NCBI GenBank assembly: GCA_000719105.1
Contig: JODX01000013.1
Coordinates: 103,928-167,927 of the forward strand
Direction of reading: 5' to 3'
DNA from: Streptomyces sclerotialus
GTDB lineage: Bacteria > Actinomycetota > Actinomycetes > Streptomycetales > Streptomycetaceae
DNA: 64,000 bases
This document shows, piece by piece, positions 44,973 through 52,720 of this stretch (within the stretch, counting starts at the first letter, position 1; each line of letters begins with the position of its first letter). A model generated the notes under the pieces. The model saw only the letters and a program-made list of their open reading frames with translations. It was not told where the DNA came from and made no database searches. A program made the position numbers and the translations under genes.

Positions 44973-45107
44973 GCACGCGACATTACTGGCCTGAACTGGA
45001 TGCGTGGGGGGCCTGTGGACAACCGGATCCGCACCCTCACCACCGCGAGCGTCCGCGCGCTAAGGTCTGCGCAACAGCGACGTTACTGCTCGGTAAGGGG
45101 AATCGGC

Positions 45108-46163
45108 ATGCAGCTCGGGATCAACCTCGGCTACTGGGGTGCCGGGATGGACGCGGACAATCTCGCGGTCGCCCAGGAGGCCGACCGGCTCGGTTATGCG
45201 GTGTGCTGGGCCGCCGAGGCGTACGGCTCGGACGCGGCGACCGTGCTCTCCTGGGTCGCCGCGCAGACCGAGCGCATCGACGTCGGCTCGGCGATCTTCC
45301 AGATCCCGGCCCGCCAGCCCGCGATGACCGCGATGACCGCCGCCACGCTCGACTCGCTCTCCGGCGGCCGGTTCCGGCTCGGCCTCGGCGTCTCCGGCCC
45401 GCAGGTCTCCGAGGGCTGGTACGGCGTGAAGTTCGACAAGCCCCTGGCGCGCACCCGCGAGTACGTCGAGATCGTCCGCAAGGCGATGACCCGGGAGCGC
45501 CTCTCCTACGAGGGCGAGCACTGGACGCTGCCCCTGCCGGGCGGCCCGGGCAAGCCGATCAAGCTGACCGTGCACCCGCAGCGCGAGCACATCCCGCTGT
45601 ACATCGCCGCGATCGGCCCCAAGAACCTGGAGCAGACCGGTGAGATCGCCGACGGCGCGCTGCTGATCTTCCCCTCGGCCGAGCACCTGGAGGACACCGC
45701 CGTCCGGCATCTGCGGGCCGGGCGCGAGAAGGCCGGGAAGACGATGGACGGTTTCGACGTGTGCCCGACACTGCCGCTCGCCGCCGGCGACGACAAGGAC
45801 GTGGCCACGCTCGCCGACACCTTCCGTCCGTACACCGCGCTGTACGTCGGCGGCATGGGCAGCCGCAAGCAGAACTTCTACAACCGGCTCGCGCAGCGCA
45901 TGGGGTACGAGGAGGCCGCCGCCGAGATCCAGGACAAGTACCTGTCCGGCGACAAGGACGGCGCCGCCGCGGCCGTGCCGCACGAGCTGATCGACCGGAC
46001 CACGCTGCTCGGCTCCGTGGAGCGGATCGCCGACCGGATGAAGGCCTACGCCGAGGCCGGGGTCACCACGCTCACGCTGGCGCCCGCGGGCTTCACGCTC
46101 GAGGAGCGGATCGCCTCGCTGCGGGCCGGTGCCGAGGCGCTGGAGCGGGCCGGGCTCGGGTAA
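45108..46163 (+). CDS. LLM-class F420-dependent oxidoreductase
   Basis: 351-residue luciferase-like TIM-barrel enzyme. Features: MQLGINLGYWGAGMDADNLA, EADRLGYAVCWAAEAYGSDA, RIDVGSAIFQIPARQPAMTA and LSGGRFRLGLGVSGPQVSEG, the pattern of F420-dependent oxidoreductases of actinobacteria. It transfers hydride with deazaflavin F420; substrate unknown. ATG at 45108 follows TAAGGGG. A hairpin (46190-46229) lies downstream. Confidence 0.9.
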   Translation: MQLGINLGYWGAGMDADNLAVAQEADRLGYAVCWAAEAYGSDAATVLSWVAAQTERIDVGSAIFQIPARQPAMTAMTAATLDSLSGGRFRLGLGVSGPQVSEGWYGVKFDKPLARTREYVEIVRKAMTRERLSYEGEHWTLPLPGGPGKPIKLTVHPQREHIPLYIAAIGPKNLEQTGEIADGALLIFPSAEHLEDTAVRHLRAGREKAGKTMDGFDVCPTLPLAAGDDKDVATLADTFRPYTALYVGGMGSRKQNFYNRLAQRMGYEEAAAEIQDKYLSGDKDGAAAAVPHELIDRTTLLGSVERIADRMKAYAEAGVTTLTLAPAGFTLEERIASLRAGAEALERAGLG

Positions 46164-46189
46164 GGGGCGTCCGAGAAGAAAAGTTTCCG

Positions 46190-46229
46190 CGGCCGTGGTG
46201 AGGGCTCGGGGGTCTCCCCGCCACGGCCG
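46190..46229 (+). terminator. possible terminator after LLM oxidoreductase
   Basis: CGGCCGTGG and CCACGGCCG are a perfect 9-bp pair 22 bases apart, with an inner GGGG/CCCC pair. The long loop lowers confidence. Confidence 0.5.
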
Positions 46230-46382
46230 TCGTCGGAGACAACGCGGGGCGCCCTGGTTGGTTACGCCCCCTGGAGTCCGCCCCGTCCGTCGTTCGGCGG
46301 ATTTGTCCGACACAGGTGTTGCCTCGCTACTGCCGCCGCATTTGACTCCTTCTCTGCGGAAATCTGCAGAGAGGCGCCCAGC

Positions 46383-47171
46383 ATGCTTTCGGCCAAGAGT
46401 CTGTTCCAGGAGATCCTCGACCACGACGAGTCCTTCCGGCTGTTCTGCTCCATCGCCGCCGGCGGGGAGGCACAGGGAGGCTGGGAGAACGCCCGTATCG
46501 CCGCGCTCGTGCCGCCGGGCGAAGCCGCCCTCGTCCCCAAGATCACCCGCCATGGTGCCGACGAGGACAAGCACGGGCGCATCTTCAACGCCCTGCTGAG
46601 GAAACGCGGTCTCGAACCCGTCGAGGTACCGCCCGCCACCGACTACACGATGCTCCTGGAGCGGGCAGGCATCGGCCTCGCCCACGAGAGGCTCAAGACC
46701 GAGGAACCGCTCACCGTCGGGGACATCGTCGTCTACCTCGCGCACAGCAGGGTCACCGAACAGCGCGCCTCCGAACAGATGGAACTCCTGCGCAGGCACT
46801 TCGCCGACCACCCCGACATCGGCCGCGCGGTGAAGATGATCTCGAACGACGAGGACAACCACCTCGCGTACTGCCACGAGGAGCTGCTGCGCTTCGCGGC
46901 GGCGGGCCACGGCCGGACCATCCAGCGCGTGCTGCGGGAGTGCGCCCTCGCCGAGATCCGCGTCTACCGCGACGTCAGCCTCGCCGTGATGGCCGAGATG
47001 GGCCGCGTCCTCGGCTGGCCCCGGGCGAAGGCGGCCGTGCTCGCCGCGGGCATCCACGCCGTCCACCTGTACGAGCGGCTCGGCGGCTGGCGGCGCATGG
47101 TCTCGCTCACGATGCCGGAGCGGCGCGACGCCCTCGGCGGGCCGGCCGCCGCGTCCCCCGAGTTCGCGTAG
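46383..47171 (+). CDS. ferritin-like diiron-fold protein
   Basis: 262 residues, all helical. Candidate metal ligands are spaced as in ferritin-like four-helix bundles: Glu in GGEAQGGWENAR, Glu/His in HGADEDKHGRIF, Glu in SRVTEQRASEQ, and Glu/His in NDEDNHLAYCHEELLRF. No signal peptide. Function unknown (oxidase, iron handling or peroxide detoxification are possible). ATG at 46383. Convergent with corA; the 25-base gap contains an 18-base GC palindrome at 47171-47188 that may help termination. Confidence 0.78.
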   Translation: MLSAKSLFQEILDHDESFRLFCSIAAGGEAQGGWENARIAALVPPGEAALVPKITRHGADEDKHGRIFNALLRKRGLEPVEVPPATDYTMLLERAGIGLAHERLKTEEPLTVGDIVVYLAHSRVTEQRASEQMELLRRHFADHPDIGRAVKMISNDEDNHLAYCHEELLRFAAAGHGRTIQRVLRECALAEIRVYRDVSLAVMAEMGRVLGWPRAKAAVLAAGIHAVHLYERLGGWRRMVSLTMPERRDALGGPAAASPEFA

Positions 47172-47196
47172 GCCCGGGCGCCCGGGCCGGCACGGC

Positions 47197-48192
47197 CTAG
47201 AGCCATCCCCGCCGCTTGAACAGCCGGTACAGCAGCACCTCCAGCACCGCCATCACGGCGATCGCCGCCGGGTACGACCAGATCCAGTGCAGCTCCGGCA
47301 TGTGGTCGAAGTTCATGCCGTAGATGCCCGCGATCATCGTCGGGACCGCGGCCATCGCCGCCCACGAGGAGATCTTCCGCATGTCGTCGTTCTGCCGGAC
47401 GCTCATCTGCGCGAGGTGCGCCGACAGCACGTCCGACACCAGCCGGTCCAGGCCCTCCACCGACTCGTTGACCCGCGTCAGGTGGTCGTTCACGTCGCGG
47501 AAGAAGGGCTGCGCGCTGTCGTCCACGAAGGGCACCGCGACACTGTGGTTGCCCGAGCCCGAGAGCCGCGTCATGGGCGGGGCGAGCGGGCCGGTGGCCC
47601 GCCGGAACTCCAGCACCTGCCGCTTGAAGGTGTAGATCCGGGAGGCGGTGTGCCGCGAGCTGCCTGCGTCCGGTGAGAAGACCTCCGTCTCCAGCTCCTC
47701 CAGATCGGTCTGCAGCTCGGTCGCCACGTCCAGGTAGTGGTCCACCGCCGCGTCGGCTATCGCGTACAGCACGGCCGTCGGGCCCTTGCCCAGCAGCTCG
47801 GGCTCCTGCTCCAGGCGGTGGCGTACGGCGGCCAGGGGCGCGCCCTCCCCGTGTCGCACGGTCACCACGAAGCCCTCGCCGAGGAAGACCATGACCTCGC
47901 CGGAGGAGACGGTGTCGCTGTCGGGCTCGTACACGACCGGCTTCAGCACCAGGAACAGCGAGTCCTCGTACACCTCCAGCTTGGGCCGCTGATGCGCCTT
48001 CAGGGCGTCCTCGACGGCCAGCGGGTGGAGCGCGAACTCGTGGCTGACATGGTCGAACTCCTTCTCCGTCGGCTCGTGCAGCCCGACCCAGACGAAGCCG
48101 CCCGCGGCCCGCGCGGCACTCAGCGCCTCCGAGAAGTCCTCGGGACCCTCCGTACGGTGCCCCTGCCGGTAGACGGCACAGTCGACGATCAC
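47197..48192 (-). CDS. corA: CorA-like Mg2+/Co2+ transporter
   Basis: 331-residue divalent-cation channel. A large cytosolic N-terminal domain (FVWVGLHEPTEKEFDHVS; QRPKLEVYEDSLFLVLKP) is followed by the long stalk helix. Two C-terminal membrane helices carry the GMN selectivity motif in IAGIYGMNFDHMPEL, and the tail is the basic FKRRGWL. GTG at 48192 has AAGGGA ahead. Works in Mg2+ homeostasis. Divergent from the phosphatase gene at 48312; a strong inverted repeat sits between them. Confidence 0.92.
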   Translation of the reverse strand: MIVDCAVYRQGHRTEGPEDFSEALSAARAAGGFVWVGLHEPTEKEFDHVSHEFALHPLAVEDALKAHQRPKLEVYEDSLFLVLKPVVYEPDSDTVSSGEVMVFLGEGFVVTVRHGEGAPLAAVRHRLEQEPELLGKGPTAVLYAIADAAVDHYLDVATELQTDLEELETEVFSPDAGSSRHTASRIYTFKRQVLEFRRATGPLAPPMTRLSGSGNHSVAVPFVDDSAQPFFRDVNDHLTRVNESVEGLDRLVSDVLSAHLAQMSVRQNDDMRKISSWAAMAAVPTMIAGIYGMNFDHMPELHWIWSYPAAIAVMAVLEVLLYRLFKRRGWL

Positions 48193-48240
48193 AGAGCGTT
48201 TCCCTTCGCCGTGCGGTGCGGGCCGAGGCCCCCCGTCGTA

Positions 48241-48264
48241 CGGCCCGGGACGTGTCCCGGGCCG
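48241..48264. repeat. GC-rich inverted repeat between corA and phosphatase gene
   Basis: CGGCCCGGGAC and GTCCCGGGCCG flank GT, 48 bases upstream of each divergent start or nearly so. Could be an operator or a leader hairpin. Confidence 0.6.
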
Positions 48265-48311
48265 TGAAATCCCCCGCGGAGTGAGCGGGACGGCCGTTTA
48301 GGCTGGGCCGC

Positions 48312-48998
48312 ATGCCCACCTTGCTCCTCGTCCGGCACGGACGGTCCACGGCCAACACCTCGGGTCTGCTCGCCGGGCGGACACCCGGCGTCGCCCTCGA
48401 CGAGCGCGGCGCCGCGCAGGCGGCCGGCCTGCCCGGACGGCTCGCGGAGCTGCCGATCTCGGAGGTGGTCGTCAGCCCGCTGCAGCGCTGCCAGGAGACG
48501 GTCCGGCCGTTGCTCGAGGCCCGCCCGGTCCTGCGCCCGCACACCGAGGAGCGGATCGGAGAGGCCGACTACGGCGACTGGTCCGGCCGCAAGCTCGCCG
48601 AGCTGAGCGACGAGCCGCTGATGGAGGTCGTCCAGGCGCACCCGTCCGCGGCCGAGTTCCCCGGCGGCGAGTCGATGCGGGCCATGCAGGCACGCGCGGT
48701 GGAGGCGGTGCGCGAGTGGAACGCGCGCGTGGAACGCGACCACGGTGCCGGCGCCGTGTACCTGATGTGCTCGCACGGCGACATCATCAAGTCGCTCGTG
48801 GCGGACGCGCTCGGGCTGCATCTCGACCTCTTCCAAAGGATCTCCGTGGAACCGTGTTCCATCACGGCGATCCGTTACACCCGGCTGCGTCCGTTTCTCG
48901 TTCGCCTCGGGGACACCGGGAATCTGGCCTCCCTTGCCCCGCGGGAGGAGTCGTCCGACGCCAACGCACCGGTCGGGGGCGATGCGGGCGCACCGTGA
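48312..48998 (+). CDS. histidine phosphatase family protein (MSMEG_4193 type)
   Basis: 228 residues. Phosphoglycerate-mutase-like RHG motif LLLVRHGRSTANTSG (nucleophile His11 area), second Arg in VVSPLQRCQET, acid in GEADYGDWSGR, and second His in YLMCSHGDIIKSLV. It belongs to the actinobacterial group conserved near mshC. A phosphomonoesterase of unknown substrate. ATG at 48312. Followed by the DUF3090 gene on the same strand, likely one operon toward mshC. Confidence 0.88.
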   Translation: MPTLLLVRHGRSTANTSGLLAGRTPGVALDERGAAQAAGLPGRLAELPISEVVVSPLQRCQETVRPLLEARPVLRPHTEERIGEADYGDWSGRKLAELSDEPLMEVVQAHPSAAEFPGGESMRAMQARAVEAVREWNARVERDHGAGAVYLMCSHGDIIKSLVADALGLHLDLFQRISVEPCSITAIRYTRLRPFLVRLGDTGNLASLAPREESSDANAPVGGDAGAP

Positions 48999-49095
48999 TC
49001 GTCGGCCGCAGTAGGGTGAAGCGGTCGCAGCGGCGCTGAACACGTCAGCAGCCGTGGGCGGCCGGTCCCGACATCGATTTCAATGGAGACAGGAC

Positions 49096-49686
49096 GTGTC
49101 CCGTCAGGTGTTCCTCTACGACCCCCCGGACCGTTTCGTGGCCGGTACGGTCGGGCTGCCCGGGCGCCGTACCTTCTTCCTGCAGGCCTCCGCGGGGCCC
49201 CGCGTCACCAGCGTGGCCCTGGAGAAGACCCAGGTCGCGGCGCTCGCGGAACGCATGGACGAACTGCTCGACGAGGTGGTGCGGCGCAGTGGCGGCAGCG
49301 CCTCCGTCCCCGCCGTCGCCCCCGTGGAGGTCGCCGACACCGGGCCGCTGGAGAGCCCCGTCGAGGAGGAGTTCCGGGTCGGCACGATGGCGCTGGCCTG
49401 GGACGGCGAGGAACAGCGCATGATCGTCGAGGCGCAGGCCCTGGTCGAGCTGGACGCCGACTCCGACGAGGATCTCGCCGCGGCGGAGGAGAGGCTGCTC
49501 CAGGACGACGAGAACGGCCCGCCCATGCTGCGCGTGCGGCTCACCGGCGCGCAGGCCCGGGCCTTCGCCAAGCGCGCCCTCGACGTCGTCAACGCCGGGC
49601 GCCCGCCGTGCCCGCTGTGCAGCCTGCCGCTCGACCCGGAGGGACACGTATGTCCGCGCCAGAACGGATACCGCCGCGGGGCGTGA
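49096..49686 (+). CDS. DUF3090 family protein
   Basis: 196 residues. DUF3090 proteins are conserved in actinobacteria next to mshC and the histidine phosphatase; function unknown. Sequence: VFLYDPPDRFVAGTVGLPGR, then FFLQASAGPRVTSVALEKTQ. A C-terminal zinc ribbon reads CPLCSLPLDPEGHVCPRQNG with three cysteines and a His. GTG at 49096 has GGAGACAGG ahead. Overlaps the next gene by 37 bases. Confidence 0.88.
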   Translation: MSRQVFLYDPPDRFVAGTVGLPGRRTFFLQASAGPRVTSVALEKTQVAALAERMDELLDEVVRRSGGSASVPAVAPVEVADTGPLESPVEEEFRVGTMALAWDGEEQRMIVEAQALVELDADSDEDLAAAEERLLQDDENGPPMLRVRLTGAQARAFAKRALDVVNAGRPPCPLCSLPLDPEGHVCPRQNGYRRGA

Positions 49687-50492
49687 CCCCGGATCCCGGG
49701 GTCACCGAACTCCTCGCCAAGGGCGAGCTCACCGTGCGCGGCCGCATCCGTGAGGCCTCCAACGCGGCGCTGTACTGCACGGTCGCCCTCGAGGACCGCG
49801 AGGCGGCCTGCATCTACAAGCCCGTGGCCGGGGAGCGCCCCCTGTGGGACTTCCCCGACGGCACGCTCGCCGGGCGCGAGGTCGCCGCGTACGAGGTGTC
49901 CGAGGCGACCGGCTGGGGGCTCGTGCCGCCCACGGTGCTGCGCGACGGGCCGTACGGCGAGGGCATGTGCCAGCTCTGGATCGAGCCGGACCCCGAGCCC
50001 GGGACCGGCGCGGAACTGCTCGCGCTGGTCGACGGGGAGGAACCCGGGGAGGGCTGGAAGGCGATCGGGTTCGCCGAGGTCGGCGAGGGCAGAACGGCAC
50101 TCCTCGTGCACGCCGACGACGAGCGGCTGCGGCGCCTCGCCGTCCTCGACGCGGTGATCAACAACGCCGACCGCAAGGGCGGCCATCTGCTGCAGGCCGC
50201 TGGAGGGCGCCTGTACGGCATCGACCACGGAGTGACCTTCAACACCGAGAACAAGCTGCGCACGCTGCTGTGGGGCTGGGCGGGAGAGCCCCTCACCGCG
50301 GCCGCGACCGAGGCGCTGACCTCCCTGAAGGCGGGGCTGGCGGACGGCGGGGCGCTGGCGGCGACGCTGTCGGAACTCATCACCGGTGCCGAGCTGGAGG
50401 CCACGCGCGCGCGGGTCGACGCGCTGCTCGCCGCGAGCCGGCACCCGGAGCCGAGCGGCGAGTGGCCGGCGATCCCCTGGCCGCCCGTGTGA
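49650..50492 (+). CDS. SCO1664-type phosphatidylinositol-kinase-fold protein
   Basis: 280 residues resembling the PI3/4-kinase-like group of conserved actinobacterial proteins. ATP-site lysine region CIYKPVAGERPLWDFPDGTL; catalytic-loop-like VLDAVINNADRKGGHLL; metal motif GIDHGVTFN (DHG). An ATP-dependent kinase or ligase role is likely; substrate unknown. ATG at 49650 lies inside the DUF3090 gene, so translation is coupled. Position between DUF3090 and mshC is conserved by memory. Confidence 0.85.
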   Translation: MSAPERIPPRGVTPDPGVTELLAKGELTVRGRIREASNAALYCTVALEDREAACIYKPVAGERPLWDFPDGTLAGREVAAYEVSEATGWGLVPPTVLRDGPYGEGMCQLWIEPDPEPGTGAELLALVDGEEPGEGWKAIGFAEVGEGRTALLVHADDERLRRLAVLDAVINNADRKGGHLLQAAGGRLYGIDHGVTFNTENKLRTLLWGWAGEPLTAAATEALTSLKAGLADGGALAATLSELITGAELEATRARVDALLAASRHPEPSGEWPAIPWPPV

Positions 50493-50626
50493 GCGTCGCG
50501 GCGGTGCCGCCCACCCGCCGCCGACCAGGGCGGACACACTGATCGGCGGAAGCGCAAGAGCGCCGTACCGGCCAACCGGACCGGTCCCGTTCGTATACGG
50601 AACATCCGTCCGGTTAGGCTCATGAC

Positions 50627-51856
50627 ATGCATGCCTGGCCCGCTTCCGAGGTCCCCGCCCTGCCTGGTCAGGGCCGCGACCTGAGGATCCACGACACCGC
50701 GACCGGGGGCCGGGTGACCCTCGCCCCCGGTCCTGTCGCCCGTATCTATGTGTGCGGAATCACTCCGTATGACGCGACACACATGGGACACGCGGCGACC
50801 TACAACGCGTTCGACCTCGTGCAGCGCGTGTGGCTCGACACCAAGCGGCAGGTCCACTACGTGCAGAACGTCACGGACGTCGACGATCCGCTGCTGGAGC
50901 GCGCGCAGCGGGACGGCCTCGACTGGGCGGCTCTCGCCGAGCAGGAGACCGCCCTCTTCCGCGAGGACATGACGGCCCTGCGGATGCTGCCCCCGAAGCA
51001 CTACGTCGGCGCCGTCGAGGCGATACCCGGGATCGTCCCGCTGGTGGAGCGGCTCCGCGACGCGGGCGCCGCCTATGAGCTCGACGGGGACATCTACTTC
51101 TCCGTCGAGTCCGACCCCCACTTCGGCTCCGTCTCGCACCTGGACGCCGCCGCGATGCGGCTGCTGTCCGCGGAGCGCGGCGGCGACCCGGACCGCCCCG
51201 GCAAGAAGAACCCGCTCGACCCGATGCTCTGGATGGCCGCCCGCGAGGGCGAGCCCAGCTGGGACGGCGGCTCGCTCGGCCGGGGCCGGCCCGGCTGGCA
51301 CATCGAGTGCGTGGCCATCGCCCTGGACCACCTCGGCATGGGCTTCGACGTCCAGGGCGGCGGCTCCGACCTGGTCTTCCCGCACCACGAGATGGGCGCC
51401 TCGCACGCCCAGGTGCTGACCGGCGAGTTCCCCATGGCCAAGGCGTACGTCCACGCCGGGATGGTCGCCCTCGACGGGGAGAAGATGTCGAAGTCCAAGG
51501 GCAACCTGGTCTTCGTGTCGCGGCTGCGCCGCGACGGCGTCGACCCTGCCGCCGTCCGGCTCGCGCTGCACTCCCACCACTACCGGTCCGACTGGGAGTG
51601 GACCGACCAGGTGCTGCGGGACGCCGAGGAACGGCTCGGCCGGTGGCGCGCCGCCGTCTCCCGGCCCGACGGCCCGCCCGCCGAGGCGCTGGTCGAGGAG
51701 GTCCGCGAGGCCCTCGCGAACGACCTCGACGCCCCGGCCGCGCTCGCCGCGGTCGACCGCTGGGCCGCGCTCCAGCAGGAGCGGGGCGGCACGGACGAGG
51801 CCGCGCCCGGTGTGGTGTCGCGGGCGGTGGACGCGCTGCTGGGCGTGGCCCTGTAG
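50627..51856 (+). CDS. mshC: cysteine:1-D-myo-inosityl glucosaminide ligase MshC
   Basis: 409-residue cysteinyl-tRNA-synthetase-like ligase that joins cysteine to GlcN-inositol, the fourth step of mycothiol synthesis. HIGH-type motif [18 protein letters not shown], zinc-site region [10 protein letters not shown] and [10 protein letters not shown], and KMSKSKG in [11 protein letters not shown]. Shorter than CysS because the anticodon-binding domain is missing. ATG at 50627; upstream TAGGCT may be a -10 hexamer. A strong terminator follows. Confidence 0.95.
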   Translation: MHAWPASEVPALPGQGRDLRIHDTATGGRVTLAPGPVARIYVCGITPYDATHMGHAATYNAFDLVQRVWLDTKRQVHYVQNVTDVDDPLLERAQRDGLDWAALAEQETALFREDMTALRMLPPKHYVGAVEAIPGIVPLVERLRDAGAAYELDGDIYFSVESDPHFGSVSHLDAAAMRLLSAERGGDPDRPGKKNPLDPMLWMAAREGEPSWDGGSLGRGRPGWHIECVAIALDHLGMGFDVQGGGSDLVFPHHEMGASHAQVLTGEFPMAKAYVHAGMVALDGEKMSKSKGNLVFVSRLRRDGVDPAAVRLALHSHHYRSDWEWTDQVLRDAEERLGRWRAAVSRPDGPPAEALVEEVREALANDLDAPAALAAVDRWAALQQERGGTDEAAPGVVSRAVDALLGVAL

Positions 51857-51872
51857 GCACCGCCGATCGGAA

Positions 51873-51905
51873 AGGGGCGCTTCCTCCGGCGGAGGAAGCG
51901 CCCCT
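51873..51905. terminator. bidirectional terminator after mshC
   Basis: AGGGGCGCTTCCTCC and GGAGGAAGCGCCCCT form a 15-bp perfect stem with a GGC loop (effectively wider), between mshC and the convergent Gln-rich gene. Confidence 0.9.
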
Positions 51906-51937
51906 CGATGCGTTCAGGTACTGCCGGTCAGCTCACC

Positions 51938-52639
51938 TCAGATCTGCTGGATCCGAAGGCTGCGCAGCACGTGCGGTGACTGCGTGTCCCAGACACCGAC
52001 GACCGGCTGCCGGTACGCGAACGCCCGCTGGACGTCCTCGAGAGCCTCCGGGGTCGCGGACTGCAGGAGACGGAGCTGGCCGTTGATCTTCAGGACGATG
52101 TGCCGCGAGTGCCCCTGCAGCGGGTGTTCGACGATGATGAAGCCCTCCGCCACACCCGAGGCGAGGCGCTGCTGCTGCACATGCTGCACGACCTGCTGGA
52201 CCGCGGAGATCAGCACCTGCTGCAGGTGCTGCTGGATCTGCTGCTCCTGCTGCTGCGCCTGCTGGTCCTGCTGCTGTTGCTGCTGACCGTACTGCTGCTG
52301 GCCCATCTGCTGGAACGGCTGCTGCTGCTGGCCCATCTGCTGGAGCAGCTGCTGGAACGGCTGCTGCTGACCCAGCTGCTGGAGCTGCTCGAGCGAGCCG
52401 CCCATCATGCCCATGGGCTGCTGCTGGCCGTAGCCCTGCTGGCCGAACGGCTGCTGGCCCTGCTGCCACGGCTGCTGCTGCTGGCCGAACGGCTGCTGGC
52501 CGTACTGCTGCTGCGGCTGCTGGCCGTACTGCTGCTGGCCGAACGGCTGCTGCTGGCCCTGCTGCTGGAACGGGGAGGTGCTCGGGAACTGCTGGCCCTG
52601 CTGCTGTCCCAGGGAACTCATCTGCGGGGTGGTGCTCAT
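51938..52639 (-). CDS. glutamine-rich prion-like protein with C-terminal globular domain
   Basis: 233 residues. The first about 157 contain, by hand count, 77 Gln, in repeats such as QQYGQQ, QQPFGQQ and QQMGQQQQPFQQ. Almost no charged residues occur before residue 120, a composition like yeast prion or RNA-granule domains. Most Gln codons are CAG, giving a CAG-repeat tract. The C-terminal 75 residues are normal: GFIIVEHPLQGHSRHIVLKI, then LRLLQSATPEALEDVQRAFA and VVGVWDTQSPHVLRSLRIQQ. ATG at 52639. Lies 81 bases downstream of a subtilase gene on the same strand. Function unknown; self-assembly or phase separation is inferred. Confidence 0.8.
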   Translation of the reverse strand: MSTTPQMSSLGQQQGQQFPSTSPFQQQGQQQPFGQQQYGQQPQQQYGQQPFGQQQQPWQQGQQPFGQQGYGQQQPMGMMGGSLEQLQQLGQQQPFQQLLQQMGQQQQPFQQMGQQQYGQQQQQQDQQAQQQEQQIQQHLQQVLISAVQQVVQHVQQQRLASGVAEGFIIVEHPLQGHSRHIVLKINGQLRLLQSATPEALEDVQRAFAYRQPVVGVWDTQSPHVLRSLRIQQI

Positions 52640-52720
52640 GCGGGTGCCACCTTCCGTGGATGTTTTGTTGTGATCTCGTCGGTCCGGAGGTCTTCCACCG
52701 GTCCGTGGACGACCAGGTCC

